Notes: a model not told the origin generated them from the letters alone. Positions 25,033 through 32,982 are shown, counted from the first letter of the stretch. The stretch: 36,987 nt of DNA from Candidatus Aminicenantota bacterium (GCA_016926835.1 JAFGNX010000164.1:1-36987), one strand, 5' to 3'. Made by a program: numbers and translations.

Positions 25033-25393
25033 ACCAAAGGCAGTGAATAGTGAAAAGAGAGAAGTGAAAAGTGAAAAGTGAAAAAGGCCGGAGGCTGATG
25101 GCCAGAGGTAATGGGCAGGCGTAGGGGCGGCCCCCCGTGGCCGCCCAGTAGAAAGTAGAAGGTAGAAAACAGCATTTACAGGCTGTCGCTTTTCATTGCT
25201 GCTCAACTTTTCACTTAGTGCCCCCTGCCTCCTGCCACCTTATACACCAAGGAGTTTTAGTGATGAGGAATCCGGCCAGGCAGCTTAGATCAGAATGCCT
25301 GTCCGAACTGTGATGATGCGCTTATGAGCACTGTGATGAAAATTGGAGGCGCCCCCAAGACCGGCAGCAAGCAGGTTATGGTATACTGTTTTC
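25033..25393. repeat. 361-nt intergenic region with repeat words, locus 4
   Basis: Contents in order: (GTGAAAA)n heptamers at 25043-25086; GGCTGATGGCCAGAGG words; a stem GGGCGGCC/GGCCGCCC (25125-25146) with a six-base loop; AGTAGAAAGTAGAAGGTAGAAAA; then GCTCAACTTTTCACTTAG and CCCCTGCCTCCTGCCACC (25199-25239). The rest (25240-25378) shows no repeat and only tiny ORFs. The word classes match the other three loci. The region ends in the extended -10 of the S4 gene. Confidence 0.6.
25379..25387 (+). promoter_or_regulatory. Extended -10 of the S4-domain gene, leaderless
   Basis: TGG-TATACT (25379-25387) is a strong extended -10 without a recognisable -35. The ATG follows after exactly six bases, so the transcript is predicted to begin at the start codon. 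No ribosome site is present. Confidence 0.5.
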
Positions 25394-25801
25394 ATGTCTG
25401 AGTCCACCCCCCAGGTGAGTGAAGCCAGAATCGACCGCTGGCTCTGGGCCGTGCGCATTTTCAAGTCGCGTTCCCAGGCCACGCGCGCCTGCCGCAGCGG
25501 CCGCGTGCTGGTCAACAAGCGCACGGCCAAAGCCAGTCAACCCGTGAATCAAGGTGATGAAATAGACGTGCGCATGCCACCGATTACCCGCAGCTGGCGG
25601 GTCCTGGCCCCGGCCGTCAAAAGGGTGTCCGCGCGACTGGTTGCCGAATTGGCTGAAGAGATCACCGCGGACGAAGAACTGCAGAAGATGGCCGACTTCC
25701 GCCGGGATCCCGTGGGTTTTATTGTGGCAAGGCGCCCCCCGGGCAGCGGGCGCCCCACCAAGAAAGAGCGCCGCCAGGTGGAACGATTGAAAGACGGTTA
25801 A
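25394..25801 (+). CDS. S4-domain RNA-binding protein, HslR/Hsp15-like
   Basis: A 135-residue protein from the ATG at 25394; the track start at 25343 lies upstream of the predicted transcription start. The S4 fold is clear at residues ~10-65: RIDRWLWAVRIFKSRSQATRACRSGRVLVNKRTAKASQ, then VNQGDEIDVR. The C-terminus is basic (GSGRPTKKERRQVERLK). Hsp15-type proteins bind free 50S subunits carrying a stalled nascent chain; the length and C-terminal GRPTKKERR tail match that group. It has its own promoter and lies 50 bp before the sulfatase-fold gene, which also has its own promoter. Confidence 0.85.
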   Translation: MSESTPQVSEARIDRWLWAVRIFKSRSQATRACRSGRVLVNKRTAKASQPVNQGDEIDVRMPPITRSWRVLAPAVKRVSARLVAELAEEITADEELQKMADFRRDPVGFIVARRPPGSGRPTKKERRQVERLKDG

Positions 25802-25814
25802 TGACCTGTATCGC

Positions 25815-25844
25815 TTGCTGGGCCTGAACCGGGCGTGGTATAAT
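25815..25844 (+). promoter_or_regulatory. Promoter of the sulfatase-fold lipoprotein gene, near leaderless
   Basis: TTGCTG (25815-25820), an 18-bp spacer and a consensus TATAAT (25839-25844) preceded by TGG. The ATG at 25852 lies seven bases after the -10, leaving at most one leader base. Confidence 0.65.
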
Positions 25845-25851
25845 TCAAAGC

Positions 25852-27186
25852 ATGAAAAAAGCCCTGATTGTGATTGCCTTGTCAACGTTGCTTTGGGGTT
25901 GCGGAAGCCGCTCCTCCAATAACGCGCTTCCCAATATCATCCTGCTCACCGTCGACACGCTGCGGGCCGACCACCTGCATTGCTATGGATATGAATACGA
26001 GACATCTCCCAACATCGACCGTTTCGCCTCGCAATCAACTCTGTTTGAATACACGTATACTCCCATTCCCAAAACCTCGGCCGCATTCTGTTCCATGTTA
26101 ACCGGCCTTCATCCCTTTATCCACAAATGCGCTCCCAACCGCGGCACCGTAAATAAAAGACTGACCACGCTGGCTGAGGCCCTGGGTTCCAAAGGCTACC
26201 AGACCGAAGCCGTGGTCGCCAATGCCAATCTGGCCAAGGTTTTCCAGTTTGACCAGGGATTTGACAATTACACTGAAGTCTGGAACCGGATCGAAACCAA
26301 AGAGGAGTCCGCCCCTTTTATCACCGCAAAAGTGATCGATTTCCTGAAACACCCCCCCAAAAAACCCTTTTTGATCTGGGCCAATTATATCGATCCCCAT
26401 ACTCCCTACATTCCACCGGCTGAACATGTTCAACCACGACCACAGGGACGCGATATCCGCGAAGTCAAACCCAGGTTGATCGCCGGCATGCAACGCGAAA
26501 TGAACCAGAAAGGCCATTTCAATGAAGGTCATTTCACTTCCCTCTACGATGGCTCCATCCACTACGTAGACAGCCAGATCGGACGTATCCTGGATCACAT
26601 CGAAAAAAGCGGCCTGCTTGAAAACTCCATCATTATCATCAGCGCCGATCATGGAGAAGACCTGGGCGAGCGTAACTTTTACTTTAACCATGGGCCCCTT
26701 ACCTTTAACGCCGCGTCCCGGGTACCCCTCATAATCCGCTGGCCGGGAAAACCGCCAAGGCGGGTACGCCGGGTCGTCAGCATTATGGACATCACGCCCA
26801 CCCTGTTTGATGCCCTGGACATTCCCGCACCCAAATATCCTGTCCAGGGACGCAATCTGTTTACGGATCGTACCCAACGTCGCCTCAAACTCTATGGACA
26901 ATTGGGCACGTTCGGCATGGTGGCCGGTCATTTCCACTACATTGAAGTCCTTCCCCAACTGCAACGCCAGTTGGGATTGGAACCGGGGTACATATTCAAT
27001 ATCCTTAAAGACCCGTATGAAAAAGAAAACCTCATTGCCGGCTTCAGCAATCTGGCCGACTCATTGTCCAGGGAGTACAAAGCGTATTTTTCCCGTCACG
27101 GTTATATGAACAGCAAACACAAACCGCCCGCCCCTGAATTGACGGAAAAGGAAAAACGTGATTTAAAAACCCTTGGCTACCTGTAA
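25852..27186 (+). CDS. Sulfatase/alkaline-phosphatase-superfamily lipoprotein
   Basis: This 444-residue protein starts with a lipoprotein signal (MKKALIVIALSTLLWGCGS, cleavage before Cys17). The catalytic fold of the sulfatase family follows: the metal-binding ILLTVDTLRADHLHCYGY, ADHGEDLGE and NHGPLTF. Classical sulfatases have C/S-x-P-x-R for formylglycine at the nucleophile. Here the position reads PIPKTSAAFCSMLTG, with no CxPxR, so a Thr or Ser nucleophile as in phosphotransferase members is more likely. The substrate is unknown; location is a periplasmic or outer-membrane face. The final LKTLGYL is a common ending in the family. Its last 24 bp overlap the end of the convergent kinase gene. 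Confidence 0.85.
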   Translation: MKKALIVIALSTLLWGCGSRSSNNALPNIILLTVDTLRADHLHCYGYEYETSPNIDRFASQSTLFEYTYTPIPKTSAAFCSMLTGLHPFIHKCAPNRGTVNKRLTTLAEALGSKGYQTEAVVANANLAKVFQFDQGFDNYTEVWNRIETKEESAPFITAKVIDFLKHPPKKPFLIWANYIDPHTPYIPPAEHVQPRPQGRDIREVKPRLIAGMQREMNQKGHFNEGHFTSLYDGSIHYVDSQIGRILDHIEKSGLLENSIIIISADHGEDLGERNFYFNHGPLTFNAASRVPLIIRWPGKPPRRVRRVVSIMDITPTLFDALDIPAPKYPVQGRNLFTDRTQRRLKLYGQLGTFGMVAGHFHYIEVLPQLQRQLGLEPGYIFNILKDPYEKENLIAGFSNLADSLSREYKAYFSRHGYMNSKHKPPAPELTEKEKRDLKTLGYL

Positions 27187-29973
27187 TTCGGTCATACGAC
27201 GCCGGGCGGCGTCGGCCAGGTATGTATGGGGATTGGCGGTAATGCAGGCCCGGTATCCCCGCAGGGCCTCTTTGAACTGGCCCAACTCATCCATAATGCG
27301 CCCAAACACCCAGGCGTCGTAAAACCACCAGAAACGGGTTTCCAAGTCACCTCGAATCCGTTCCTGCAAGTTCGCGAACGCGCTGCGGGCCATGCGCTCC
27401 GCCTCGTCTGCGCGATTGTCTTTCAGTATATACCAGGCCATGGACATGGCTGCCAGGTGGCGCCGTAAGCGCGAATTGTTGTGTACGTCAAGAAAACAGA
27501 ACTCGCCCCGCCCGTTTGTGTCACCGGCAAGCAGATGGGCCCGTCCCTCCAGCAAGCGGTATTCCTCCCAGGTGTACAGCAGGGACATGTCTCTGTTGTT
27601 TCTCGGCAATTTCCCGGCAATGGGTTCGCCGCGCATGAGTCCGATCAGGGAACGCAACAATTCGGCATTTCGGGGCTCTTCCTGTTGCACGCGCCCGGAG
27701 AACAGCCGGGCGGATGCAAAGTCTCCCTTCTGCAACAGGCATAAGCCCCGGAAAAACTCCCGTCCAAAAGCCAAACCCCAGAAATATCCGTATTTTTCAA
27801 GCTCCCCGTCCATCAGGGAGAGCGCTTTCTCAGGGCCGCTTTCGATAAAAACGGCTTCCAGCAACCTGTGGGCGGCATCGTTGTTCTCGGGATACAGGTC
27901 CAGGGCACGGCGCAACAGGCGGCGCCCGTTGGCATACCTGCCGCGGCGCACTTCCACGTCTCCGCGCAAAAAAGCAACCGCCGATTTCAACCAGGGGTTT
28001 TCCAATCCCGTGTTTTCGGCGCTTTCAAGGCGCACAGCGGCTTCCTCCAGATCGTAACGCAGGTCCCGGGCCTGAAGAGCCAGATGGATCTCCTTATAGG
28101 CTTTTGCCAGCGTTTGCGGCGAATCGGGAAACACCTGCTGCCGGTCACCATCCTGCAAGCGCACGGTACCGTTGTCCTCAATACGCAACCGGTCGCCTGA
28201 TCCAGTCACCAGCTCAATGGAACCCGTGGCCGCAAGCGATCTGCCTTCCGGAAAACGGGCATTCCGGGGCACATAAATCAGCCATGACACCTGCATGTCG
28301 CTGCCCATACGCTTGTCGTCCAGATGTGGAATCAACTTGACCAAAAAACCGCTACCGTCACCGCTATAGCGAAGTCGCAGGCGCGCAACGAATTTGAGAT
28401 GCGCCATGCGGTTGCCTTGGCCCTCTATGGTAAGAAGCCAGGCCCGATCCTGTTCCGGAACAACCGACCAGTTTCCAATATGGCCGGGAGCAGTCACCTG
28501 GAACAGACGTCCTTTGGCCAGCAGCAGCAGGGCGCCGGGAAACATGCCCCTGGCGTGAACAACACTCGTCAACACTTCCGGTAAACCGTCCCCGTCCAGG
28601 TCGCGTTCGTCATACCCGGCCAGATACGCCCGGGGAATGAAGCCGTAATCTCCGGCACGAATCAGGGCTGAGAGCGATATGTTCCGGACGGTTTTTCCGG
28701 AGGCATCGATCTGCATCAACCGTCCGTCCGCTTCAGTAGACCCCAGGGTGGGCTGGTTTTGGAAATCCATGCTTTCGTTGGAAGAAAGGAACACGTTGAC
28801 CAGGTAATTGACACCCACGTTGCTGCGAAAAAGTTGCAGGGGAGGACGACATGGCTGGAGCACGGCCCGGTAAACCGAGCGCGGGCTGAAATCCTTGACC
28901 CACATGATCTGGCCCCGGTCATCCAGCAGTTGAAGATGGTTGCCCTCGATCTGCACCCGGGCGGGAATGGCCGGCTCACGCGAAGTCCAGAACCAGGTTG
29001 CGGCCACAACACCCGCTATGAGCAAGAAAGCCGCCACGGGAACCGATTTGCGCAACCAGGTCCAAAACACGGTGCGGCTGACCTGAGGAGACGAAAAATA
29101 GGCGTGCATGGCAATGGCATCGCGGAACCTGCCTGCGGGCAACCTGCGCAAAGCCCGTTGCAGACCCAGCCGAACCTGAACGGGAACACGCAGTCCGTCC
29201 AATTTCAGGGCAACCGGGGTTCTGCCCATGCGGTGGGCCAGGACGGAAAGAGTGTCCAGGTCCTTCAACGGCGGTGCACCCCGCAACACCGTCTGCAGCA
29301 ACAGACCCAATTGAAACACATCGGAACGCACATCCACTTCCGCCGCCTTGAGTTGCTCCGGCGAAAGATAGCGGGGGGTGCCGACCACTTCATCCAGACG
29401 GACACTGCGCTCCGGGTCACCCAATTCCTTGGCCAACCCGAAATCCAGTATCTTGACTCCCCCGTTGCGGATCAGCATGACATTGGAAGGTTTGATGTCG
29501 CGGTGAACAACACGAAGGGCATGCAACGCCGAGACCCCGGCCAGGATCTCCAGAAAGACGGGCCGGAATGCCTGCCATGACCAGGCTCCCTTCCGGTCCA
29601 GGTGTTGTTGCAGGGTCTCGCCTTCCACCAGCTCCATGACCAGGAACCAGCGGTCCCGCCAGCGGTCCAGCGAGAACACCTTGACCACCCGGGGGTCCGC
29701 AATGCGTCGGGAGAGGTTGATTTCGCGCTTGATGCGCAGCATGCGGTTGCGCTCAAGGTTGACGTCCTGATGGAACACCTTCAGGGCGACTTTCTCATTC
29801 AGAATTTCGTCAACAGCCTCATACACTGCGGCAAACCCGCCGCTGCCCAGAAAACGCACCAGCCGATACCGGTCGGCAATGCGCGTGCCTGCAGGTATGG
29901 ACGTGGACGCCTTGTCTGCCGCGAGGGTGTGCCCGCAATGGGTGGATTGAGGGTCATCCTGGTTACGCTTCAT
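27163..29973 (-). CDS. Transmembrane Ser/Thr protein kinase with beta-rich sensor and TPR tail
   Basis: 936 residues. The cytoplasmic Hanks-type kinase (~35-290) has the Gly loop LGSGGFAAVYEA, Lys65 in VALKVF, HRDIKPSN (157-164), DFGLA (177-181) and GTPRYLSPEQ, all catalytically complete. One membrane helix lies at ~311-329 (VPVAAFLLIAGVVAATWFW). The outer part is beta-rich with an FG-GAP/calcium-loop-like DERDLDGDGLPEVL, then ~350 residues of helical TPR-like repeats to the C-terminus. It probably senses an extracytoplasmic ligand and phosphorylates cytoplasmic proteins; targets are unknown. The short N-terminal leader contains HCGH, perhaps a relic zinc-ribbon. It is transcribed from a consensus promoter ~60 bp upstream. 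Confidence 0.9.
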   Translation of the reverse strand: MKRNQDDPQSTHCGHTLAADKASTSIPAGTRIADRYRLVRFLGSGGFAAVYEAVDEILNEKVALKVFHQDVNLERNRMLRIKREINLSRRIADPRVVKVFSLDRWRDRWFLVMELVEGETLQQHLDRKGAWSWQAFRPVFLEILAGVSALHALRVVHRDIKPSNVMLIRNGGVKILDFGLAKELGDPERSVRLDEVVGTPRYLSPEQLKAAEVDVRSDVFQLGLLLQTVLRGAPPLKDLDTLSVLAHRMGRTPVALKLDGLRVPVQVRLGLQRALRRLPAGRFRDAIAMHAYFSSPQVSRTVFWTWLRKSVPVAAFLLIAGVVAATWFWTSREPAIPARVQIEGNHLQLLDDRGQIMWVKDFSPRSVYRAVLQPCRPPLQLFRSNVGVNYLVNVFLSSNESMDFQNQPTLGSTEADGRLMQIDASGKTVRNISLSALIRAGDYGFIPRAYLAGYDERDLDGDGLPEVLTSVVHARGMFPGALLLLAKGRLFQVTAPGHIGNWSVVPEQDRAWLLTIEGQGNRMAHLKFVARLRLRYSGDGSGFLVKLIPHLDDKRMGSDMQVSWLIYVPRNARFPEGRSLAATGSIELVTGSGDRLRIEDNGTVRLQDGDRQQVFPDSPQTLAKAYKEIHLALQARDLRYDLEEAAVRLESAENTGLENPWLKSAVAFLRGDVEVRRGRYANGRRLLRRALDLYPENNDAAHRLLEAVFIESGPEKALSLMDGELEKYGYFWGLAFGREFFRGLCLLQKGDFASARLFSGRVQQEEPRNAELLRSLIGLMRGEPIAGKLPRNNRDMSLLYTWEEYRLLEGRAHLLAGDTNGRGEFCFLDVHNNSRLRRHLAAMSMAWYILKDNRADEAERMARSAFANLQERIRGDLETRFWWFYDAWVFGRIMDELGQFKEALRGYRACITANPHTYLADAARRRMTELQVAKGF

Positions 29974-30035
29974 GCCGCCGAATCATTTGCTGACCGTGTT
30001 CCCGAATGGGGATTTCCGTACTTCAAAGAATTTTG

Positions 30036-30064
30036 ATTATAGAGGGGATGCGGACATGAGTCAA
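30036..30064 (-). promoter_or_regulatory. Promoter of the Ser/Thr kinase gene
   Basis: On the minus strand TTGACT (30059-30064), a 17-bp spacer and consensus TATAAT (30036-30041). The predicted start near 30029 gives a ~56-nt leader. No good Shine-Dalgarno is seen before the ATG at 29973 (only GGCGGC). Confidence 0.7.
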
Positions 30065-30171
30065 GCCGGAACCGGCAGACTCCCTCACGCAAAACCGGTG
30101 GGGAAGACATGCGACAGCGAGCGATCAGGACTGATTGATTCAGCGGATCGTGTTTCCAAACAAAAGAAAAA

Positions 30172-30244
30172 CGCTCCCGGAGGGACTCGAACCCCCAGCC
30201 TACTGATTAGAAGTCAGTTGCTCTGTCCGTTGAGCTACGGGAGC
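30172..30244 (-). tRNA. tRNA-Arg (anticodon TCT)
   Basis: The minus strand folds as a full cloverleaf. The acceptor stem is GCTCCCG/CGGGAGC, the D arm lies in TAGCTCAACGGACAGAGC, the anticodon stem is ACTGA/TCAGT around CTTCTAA, and the T arm is GGGGGTTCGAGTCCCTC. Anticodon TCT reads AGA/AGG. The discriminator is G. CCA is not encoded. A T-rich run (GTTTTTCTTTTG) follows the 3' end and may terminate transcription. Confidence 0.95.
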
Positions 30245-30256
30245 ATTCTCGGGACA

Positions 30257-30330
30257 TCGGGGCGAGAGGATTTGAACCTCCGACCCTCGGTTCCCAAAAC
30301 CGATACGCTACCAGACTGCGCTACGCCCCG
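30257..30330 (-). tRNA. tRNA-Pro (anticodon TGG)
   Basis: The minus strand folds with acceptor CGGGGCG/CGCCCCG, D arm GTAGCGCAGTCTGGTAGC, anticodon stem TCGGT/ACCGA around TTTGGGA, and T arm GGAGGTTCAAATCCTCT. Anticodon TGG reads CCN codons. The discriminator is A. CCA is not encoded. It lies 12 bp before tRNA-Arg and 47 bp after rpsU, so the three may share a transcript. Confidence 0.95.
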
Positions 30331-30377
30331 GCAATCCCGAATGTATGAGCTACGGACGGCGGTTCGATGTTACGGGT

Positions 30378-30581
30378 TTACAGGTCCGATAATTCGCGTT
30401 TGAGCCGTTTGCGCATCCGCTTCTTGGCCTGGGCCTCTTTCAATCTGCGCTTTTCTCCCGGCTTGAGGTACACGGAATGTTTCTTGATCTCTTTGATTAT
30501 GGCTTCCTGCTGTACCTTACGCTTAAAACGCCGCAATGCGCTTTCTACGGACTCGTTGGCATTCACTTCAACATACGCCAA
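30378..30581 (-). CDS. rpsU: Small ribosomal subunit protein bS21
   Basis: The recognisable protein is 67 residues, AYVEVNANESVESALRRFKR onward, with the basic tail KPGEKRRLKEAQAKKRMRKRLKREL. bS21 is a late-assembling 30S protein near the anti-Shine-Dalgarno end of 16S rRNA. The track extends to an ATG at 30665, but this would add 28 residues the family lacks and overlap the preceding gene. A TTG at 30581, with AGGTGA about five bases upstream, gives the expected N-terminus MAYVEV. A TTGACA at 30614-30619 (minus) might be a -35, but no convincing -10 follows at the right distance. The location directly before two tRNA genes fits a translation-related transcript. Confidence 0.93.
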   Translation of the reverse strand: MAYVEVNANESVESALRRFKRKVQQEAIIKEIKKHSVYLKPGEKRRLKEAQAKKRMRKRLKRELSDL

Positions 30582-30642
30582 GGATATCACCTGCCTTATG
30601 TGGAAAATTCCGTTGTCAATATACCTGAATGAGACATCGATG

Positions 30643-31923
30643 TCAAGGCCCATCCCCGGAATCAAGGCGGGCCAATTTGCGGGTCAGGCGCTGCAGCCGG
30701 CGTTCAAGATCCAGTTGCTGGGGACTGGACAGATCGCTTGATTTCAAGGCGTCGCGTACCAGGCTCAGGGCGCGCTGAAAATCCCTCTCCCGGTGCTCGT
30801 AATGAATCGACAATTCACGAACGGCCTGCGGATCCCCCATTTGCCGCATTTCCTCCCACAAAGCCAGGGCCTCGTCATAGAGTTTCTTTTTCTTGCGGAT
30901 TCTCGACAACCGTCGTAAGGCCAGCGCCTGGACATCCGGGCGTTCCGCCGCAACGCGAATGGTTTCCAGTCGTTCCGCCGCCTTGTCGAGTTCACCGGCA
31001 TTTTCCAGTAAACGCGCGGTCCCCAGGATTTCGCCTTCGTCGCGGGTATGAGACATGTCCTCCAGGCAGCGGGCACCCAGGTTCACCAGCATGGCCAATC
31101 CCAGAAGATCCAGAGCGTTGTGTTCCATCACCGCATCCAGAACGGCAAGCTCTCCGGTGCGCAAAAAATCAAAGTACAGGCGGGGAATCTCCGACCCGTC
31201 CACATCCTCTTCGCGGCTCAACCCCAACAACATATCCCCCAAATACCCCAACCGTCGCGATGGATACGTATGGCGCCATAGCGTGCGGGCGGGATACAGA
31301 AAATCCAGGTGCGGCAGAGAAAGCAGGGGAAATCTCCGCCTTTGCAGAATATAACGCGTTTCCATCAGGGGATAGTCAAAGCACTTGCCGTTGTAAGTCA
31401 CTCCGGCGCTTGGAGAGCGCTCGCAGAGAAAAGCGTCCACCCGGTCCAGGAATTCATTTTCCCGATTCAAATCGGAAAGTACAAAGATATGGACCTGGAA
31501 ACCTCCATCCACCAGGAAACCGAACCCCAGCATGAAGGCCACTGTACCGGTACCCCCGGCCAGACCCGTGGTTTCCGTATCAAAAAAGAGCATGCCACCG
31601 GCATCAATTCCTCGCCAGCCGGCGTCTCCAGCCAGTATCTCCAGTTCAACGGGTCGAAGTTTGCGCAAATCACCGATGGTAAACCGGCCCAACCGGGTTG
31701 TATCCGCATAAAAATACTCCCGTTCCACAAAGGGGGGGATTTCGCGCGGGAAAACCGATGGCATTACCGGACCGGGATCCAGGCCGGCAGGATCCGGAAG
31801 GCGTGAACGAACAAGGCGATCCAATTTTTCCCGGGTGGTTAGTGTGGATTCTGACTCCAAGTGGATCCACTGTTTGCGGATGGATTGATCCAGTCGATCC
31901 AGTTTATCTCTCGTTTTCGCCAA
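30643..31923 (-). CDS. YprB-type ribonuclease H-like exonuclease with TPR tail
   Basis: 426 residues from a TTG at 31923, which has a perfect GGAGGGGG seven bases upstream; the track TTG at 31956 has none. The nuclease core (~120-290) has MLFFDTETTGLAGG with the first two acidic residues, then VTYNGKCFDYPLMETR and later EHNALDLLGLAML, the DEDD-like pattern of the RNase_H_2/YprB family. The last ~130 residues are TPR-like helices (ENAGELDKAAERLETIR; KKLYDEALALWEEMRQMG). It probably acts on nucleic acid 3' ends; the substrate is unknown. It starts 25 bp after the M23 peptidase stop on the same strand. Confidence 0.82.
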   Translation of the reverse strand: MAKTRDKLDRLDQSIRKQWIHLESESTLTTREKLDRLVRSRLPDPAGLDPGPVMPSVFPREIPPFVEREYFYADTTRLGRFTIGDLRKLRPVELEILAGDAGWRGIDAGGMLFFDTETTGLAGGTGTVAFMLGFGFLVDGGFQVHIFVLSDLNRENEFLDRVDAFLCERSPSAGVTYNGKCFDYPLMETRYILQRRRFPLLSLPHLDFLYPARTLWRHTYPSRRLGYLGDMLLGLSREEDVDGSEIPRLYFDFLRTGELAVLDAVMEHNALDLLGLAMLVNLGARCLEDMSHTRDEGEILGTARLLENAGELDKAAERLETIRVAAERPDVQALALRRLSRIRKKKKLYDEALALWEEMRQMGDPQAVRELSIHYEHRERDFQRALSLVRDALKSSDLSSPQQLDLERRLQRLTRKLARLDSGDGP

Positions 31924-31948
31924 TAGAGAGCCCCCTCCGCAGGAGGTG

Positions 31949-32863
31949 TCAGTCAATCATGTAATTGAGGGGATTGCGGGGTTTGCCAAAAACCCGGATT
32001 TCGTAGTGCAGGTGAGGCGCGGAACTCATCCCCGTGTTGCCGACATAACCGATGATATCGCCGCGCTTGACCCGTTGGCCTTCACGAACATTAAAGGAAG
32101 CGAGGTGGCCATACCGGGTGGTAAATCCGTAACCGTGATCAACAATGATCAGGTTACCGTAGTAGGAACGTTTCTCCGCGCACAGCACCAGACCGTTTGC
32201 CGGGGCGATCACCCGGTTTCCCAGTTGCGTTGCGATGTCCAGGCCATAATGAAAATCCTGTTTGCCGGTAATGGGATGGCGTCTCCGGCCGAAAACGTCG
32301 GTCAGGTATCCTCGGGTCGGCCATATGGAAGGGGTTGAAGCCAGACGCATCTTCTGTTTGTCAATCACGCTGCGGACATACTTGAGGGTGTTTTCCAATT
32401 CCCGGGACTTGGTATTGAGTTGATTGGCTTTCCCCAGAATATCCGTGCTCCCGGCAACACTGATGGGATCGGTGGCGGGAAGGATGGGATCCGTGCGAAA
32501 CTCAACCGGTCCCCCACTGCCCACTTCCCGCAAGGCCAATGGAGATTTCAGCCCCGCGGCCACCAGGATCCGGTCCGTGTAGATCTCCATGCGTTGAACG
32601 CTGCGATCAAGGGTTTCGACTTTCTTACCCAAATCGGCAATCAAGCGGTCTTTTTCAACCACATCGGCTTTCAATTGATTCAACTTGTGGTGGTCCGAAA
32701 CGGTATTGAGGTAATCAAAGATGGCGAGCCCGGATATGGTCAGAAGCGTCAGAACCGCGACCGCAGCGCTGCGCAGGAAACGCCCGGATACCGCGAACTC
32801 TCTGCTGGAAGTGGTCGCCCCGGAAACCACAATTATGGAATAGACCTTGTCCTTTTTACGCAT
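31949..32863 (-). CDS. M23 (LytM) family metallopeptidase with membrane anchor and coiled coil
   Basis: 304 residues from the ATG at 32863 (MRKKDKVYSIIVVSG); the track start at 32896 sits before the predicted transcription start. An N-terminal membrane helix (FLRSAAVAVLTLLTISGLAIF) is followed by a coiled coil (~60-100). The C-terminal LytM domain has zinc ligands HxxxD in FHYGLDIA and HxH in PHLHYEIRV, with TRYGHLASF between them. All catalytic residues are present, so it is either a murein endopeptidase or an activator of amidases at the division site. The last residues (NPLNYMID) end the LytM fold. It leads the minus-strand unit peptidase-YprB-rpsU-tRNAs. Confidence 0.9.
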   Translation of the reverse strand: MRKKDKVYSIIVVSGATTSSREFAVSGRFLRSAAVAVLTLLTISGLAIFDYLNTVSDHHKLNQLKADVVEKDRLIADLGKKVETLDRSVQRMEIYTDRILVAAGLKSPLALREVGSGGPVEFRTDPILPATDPISVAGSTDILGKANQLNTKSRELENTLKYVRSVIDKQKMRLASTPSIWPTRGYLTDVFGRRRHPITGKQDFHYGLDIATQLGNRVIAPANGLVLCAEKRSYYGNLIIVDHGYGFTTRYGHLASFNVREGQRVKRGDIIGYVGNTGMSSAPHLHYEIRVFGKPRNPLNYMID

Positions 32864-32874
32864 ACCAATTACAT

Positions 32875-32903
32875 GCAATACAACAAAACAAATCAAAAGT
32901 CAA
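32875..32903 (-). promoter_or_regulatory. Candidate promoter of the M23 peptidase gene
   Basis: On the minus strand TTGACT (32898-32903), a 17-bp spacer and TATTGC (32875-32880). The predicted start near 32868 leaves about five leader bases before the ATG at 32863. No ribosome site is seen. It is divergent from the promoter of the receiver gene. Confidence 0.45.
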
Positions 32904-32953
32904 CAACTTTGCGCCATATACCCGCCTTTCCCGGCTCGGCCAAATGCCGTAAC

Positions 32954-32982
32954 TTGACTTTCTGAATCAAACTTGATACACC
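32954..32982 (+). promoter_or_regulatory. Candidate promoter of the receiver-ValRS-like-birA operon
   Basis: TTGACT (32954-32959), a 17-bp spacer and TACACC (32977-32982) preceded by TGA (extended -10). The predicted leader is ~18 nt and contains AGGAGG before the ATG at 33007. Confidence 0.45.

Noticed and set aside
23872-25206. 444-aa minus-strand ORF
   Set aside because: It is antisense to the glycyl-radical enzyme and begins in the repeat region; no domain is recognisable.
25263-25313. 16-codon ORF with an AAGGAG upstream (MRNPARQ..)
   Set aside because: The ribosome site is attractive, but the ORF is too short to support and matches nothing; a second tiny ORF at ~25325 overlaps the S4 start. 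Recorded only as a possible leader peptide.
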